This document shows, piece by piece, positions 6,030 through 6,735 of a stretch of 6,735 nucleotides of DNA. Source of the stretch: Eubacteriales bacterium (GTDB taxonomy: Bacteria > Bacillota > Clostridia > JAQUNY01); NCBI GenBank assembly GCA_028717405.1, contig JAQUNY010000086.1, forward strand, positions 1 through 6,735, written 5' to 3'. The position numbers and the translations under genes are program-made. The notes beneath the pieces were generated by a model that was not told the origin of the DNA, did no database searches, and saw only the letters and a program-made list of their open reading frames with translations. The first letter of the stretch is position 1. Each line of letters begins with the position of its first letter.

Positions 6030-6735
6030 CTAAAGGTCGGTCAATGGTATAATTTCGCGGATATACGTCCCAGGGCCAAATTCTGCCGGTTTCCTTCCCG
6101 GGAGATGCGCTGTCGCAGTTGTTCCTTCCGGGATCGTAAACCTCCATTTGCAGTAGCCCTGCGTATTATGCGTGTCAATATTCTTCCATGATGACTTTAT
6201 TTCACCGTAACAGGATCGATAACTGACCGAAACATGACCCAGGTCTTTACAAAATAACGGTTTTAGAATAAAGCGCTTAAAAGCATTGACCTCAGGATCA
6301 AGGCGTATCCCTCCGGGATATTCAAACAGCCAGCGTCCGATGCATCCATGAGCATAGTGATTCATACTGGCCTGCAGACCGCGCTCATGTCCCCACCAGC
6401 TTTCAGTTATGGTAGTCGCTCCGGTTTTTAGCATGAATCCCCATGACGGAAATGTTGTCTGCATCGCCAGTTTTATCGCCGTATGCTCATATCCAAAATC
6501 GCAGAGTAACGGAAGCAGATGTGGAGTCGCCATAAACCCGGTGGTTGGATGAAAATCATTTTCAACGACATATCGATTCAGTGCTCCGGCCACTCTTTTC
6601 TTCATCTCTTCCGGCACAAGCCCAAACGCCAGTGGCAGTGCTATTCCTGACTGACAATGAGGCGAATAATCTCCGGCCTCAATTTCCAAATACTTATTGT
6701 TAAATTCATCTGAAAGCGTTTTATACAATTCTTCA
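6030..6735 (-). CDS. Alpha-L-rhamnosidase, GH78, C-terminal part (gene continues past the right edge)
   Basis: GH78 enzymes remove terminal alpha-L-rhamnose from plant glycosides and pectin fragments by an inverting mechanism. About 235 C-terminal residues are in the window; the frame is still open at 6735 (residues EEL precede YKTLSDEFN), so the N-terminal domains and start lie outside. The segment covers the end of the (alpha/alpha)6 catalytic barrel and the following beta domain. Diagnostic motifs, in order, are GFMATPHLLPLLCDFGY, TTFPSWGFML, GATTITESWWG and SMNHYAHGCIGRWLFE, then the domain starting at FKRFILKPLF. The Glu in TITES (codon 6402-6404) aligns with the glutamate treated as general base in GH78; the usual pattern is TTIWE, so Thr replaces the Trp before it. 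The stop TAG at 6030-6032 is 3 bp from the araC stop, tail to tail. No signal peptide can be judged. The family call is firm; the exact substrate is not. Confidence 0.9.
   Translation of the reverse strand, partial: EELYKTLSDEFNNKYLEIEAGDYSPHCQSGIALPLAFGLVPEEMKKRVAGALNRYVVENDFHPTTGFMATPHLLPLLCDFGYEHTAIKLAMQTTFPSWGFMLKTGATTITESWWGHERGLQASMNHYAHGCIGRWLFEYPGGIRLDPEVNAFKRFILKPLFCKDLGHVSVSYRSCYGEIKSSWKNIDTHNTQGYCKWRFTIPEGTTATAHLPGRKPAEFGPGTYIREIIPLTDL

Overview
The window looks like part of a carbohydrate-utilisation locus from a Gram-positive anaerobe, most likely a plant-polysaccharide-degrading Clostridia (Bacillota). This rests on the AT-leaning sequence, purine-rich Shine-Dalgarno sites, a lipobox-anchored solute-binding protein with a Ca-binding-type loop, a cupin-AraC regulator and a GH78 alpha-L-rhamnosidase. 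The genus cannot be fixed from the sequence alone.

Layout, left to right. Bases 1-207 hold no gene I can support and no convincing terminator. Bases 208-2787 (minus strand) encode an 859-residue cytoplasmic protein of a family I cannot name. It looks like a glycoside hydrolase: an aromatic- and acid-rich N-terminal half, then a flavodoxin/glutamine-amidotransferase-like segment, then beta-rich C-terminal sequence. Bases 2788-3237 are gene-free and contain its leader, a promoter-bearing repeat (copy A, 2901-2999) and the terminator of the next gene (3167-3201). Bases 3238-4869 (minus) encode an extracellular sugar-binding lipoprotein with an unusually long low-complexity linker. Bases 4870-5129 are the divergent intergenic region with repeat copy B (4967-5065). 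Bases 5130-6026 (plus) encode the AraC-family regulator. Bases 6030-6735 (minus) are the C-terminal part of a GH78 alpha-L-rhamnosidase that runs off the right edge and converges on araC with only 3 bp between the stop codons.

How the parts may work together. The most informative non-coding signal is a 99-bp element present twice without gaps (82 of 99 positions identical by hand count). One copy lies upstream of the binding-protein gene and one upstream of the uncharacterised hydrolase-like gene, in the same orientation and at a similar distance from each start. Each copy carries a perfect TATAAT with a poor -35 and conserved boxes upstream, as expected of an activator-dependent promoter. 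I infer that the adjacent AraC protein senses a sugar, probably a rhamnose-containing oligosaccharide, and switches on capture (lipoprotein) and intracellular cleavage (GH78 and the uncharacterised enzyme) together. No ABC permease or ATPase gene lies in the window, so the binding protein must work with membrane partners encoded elsewhere.
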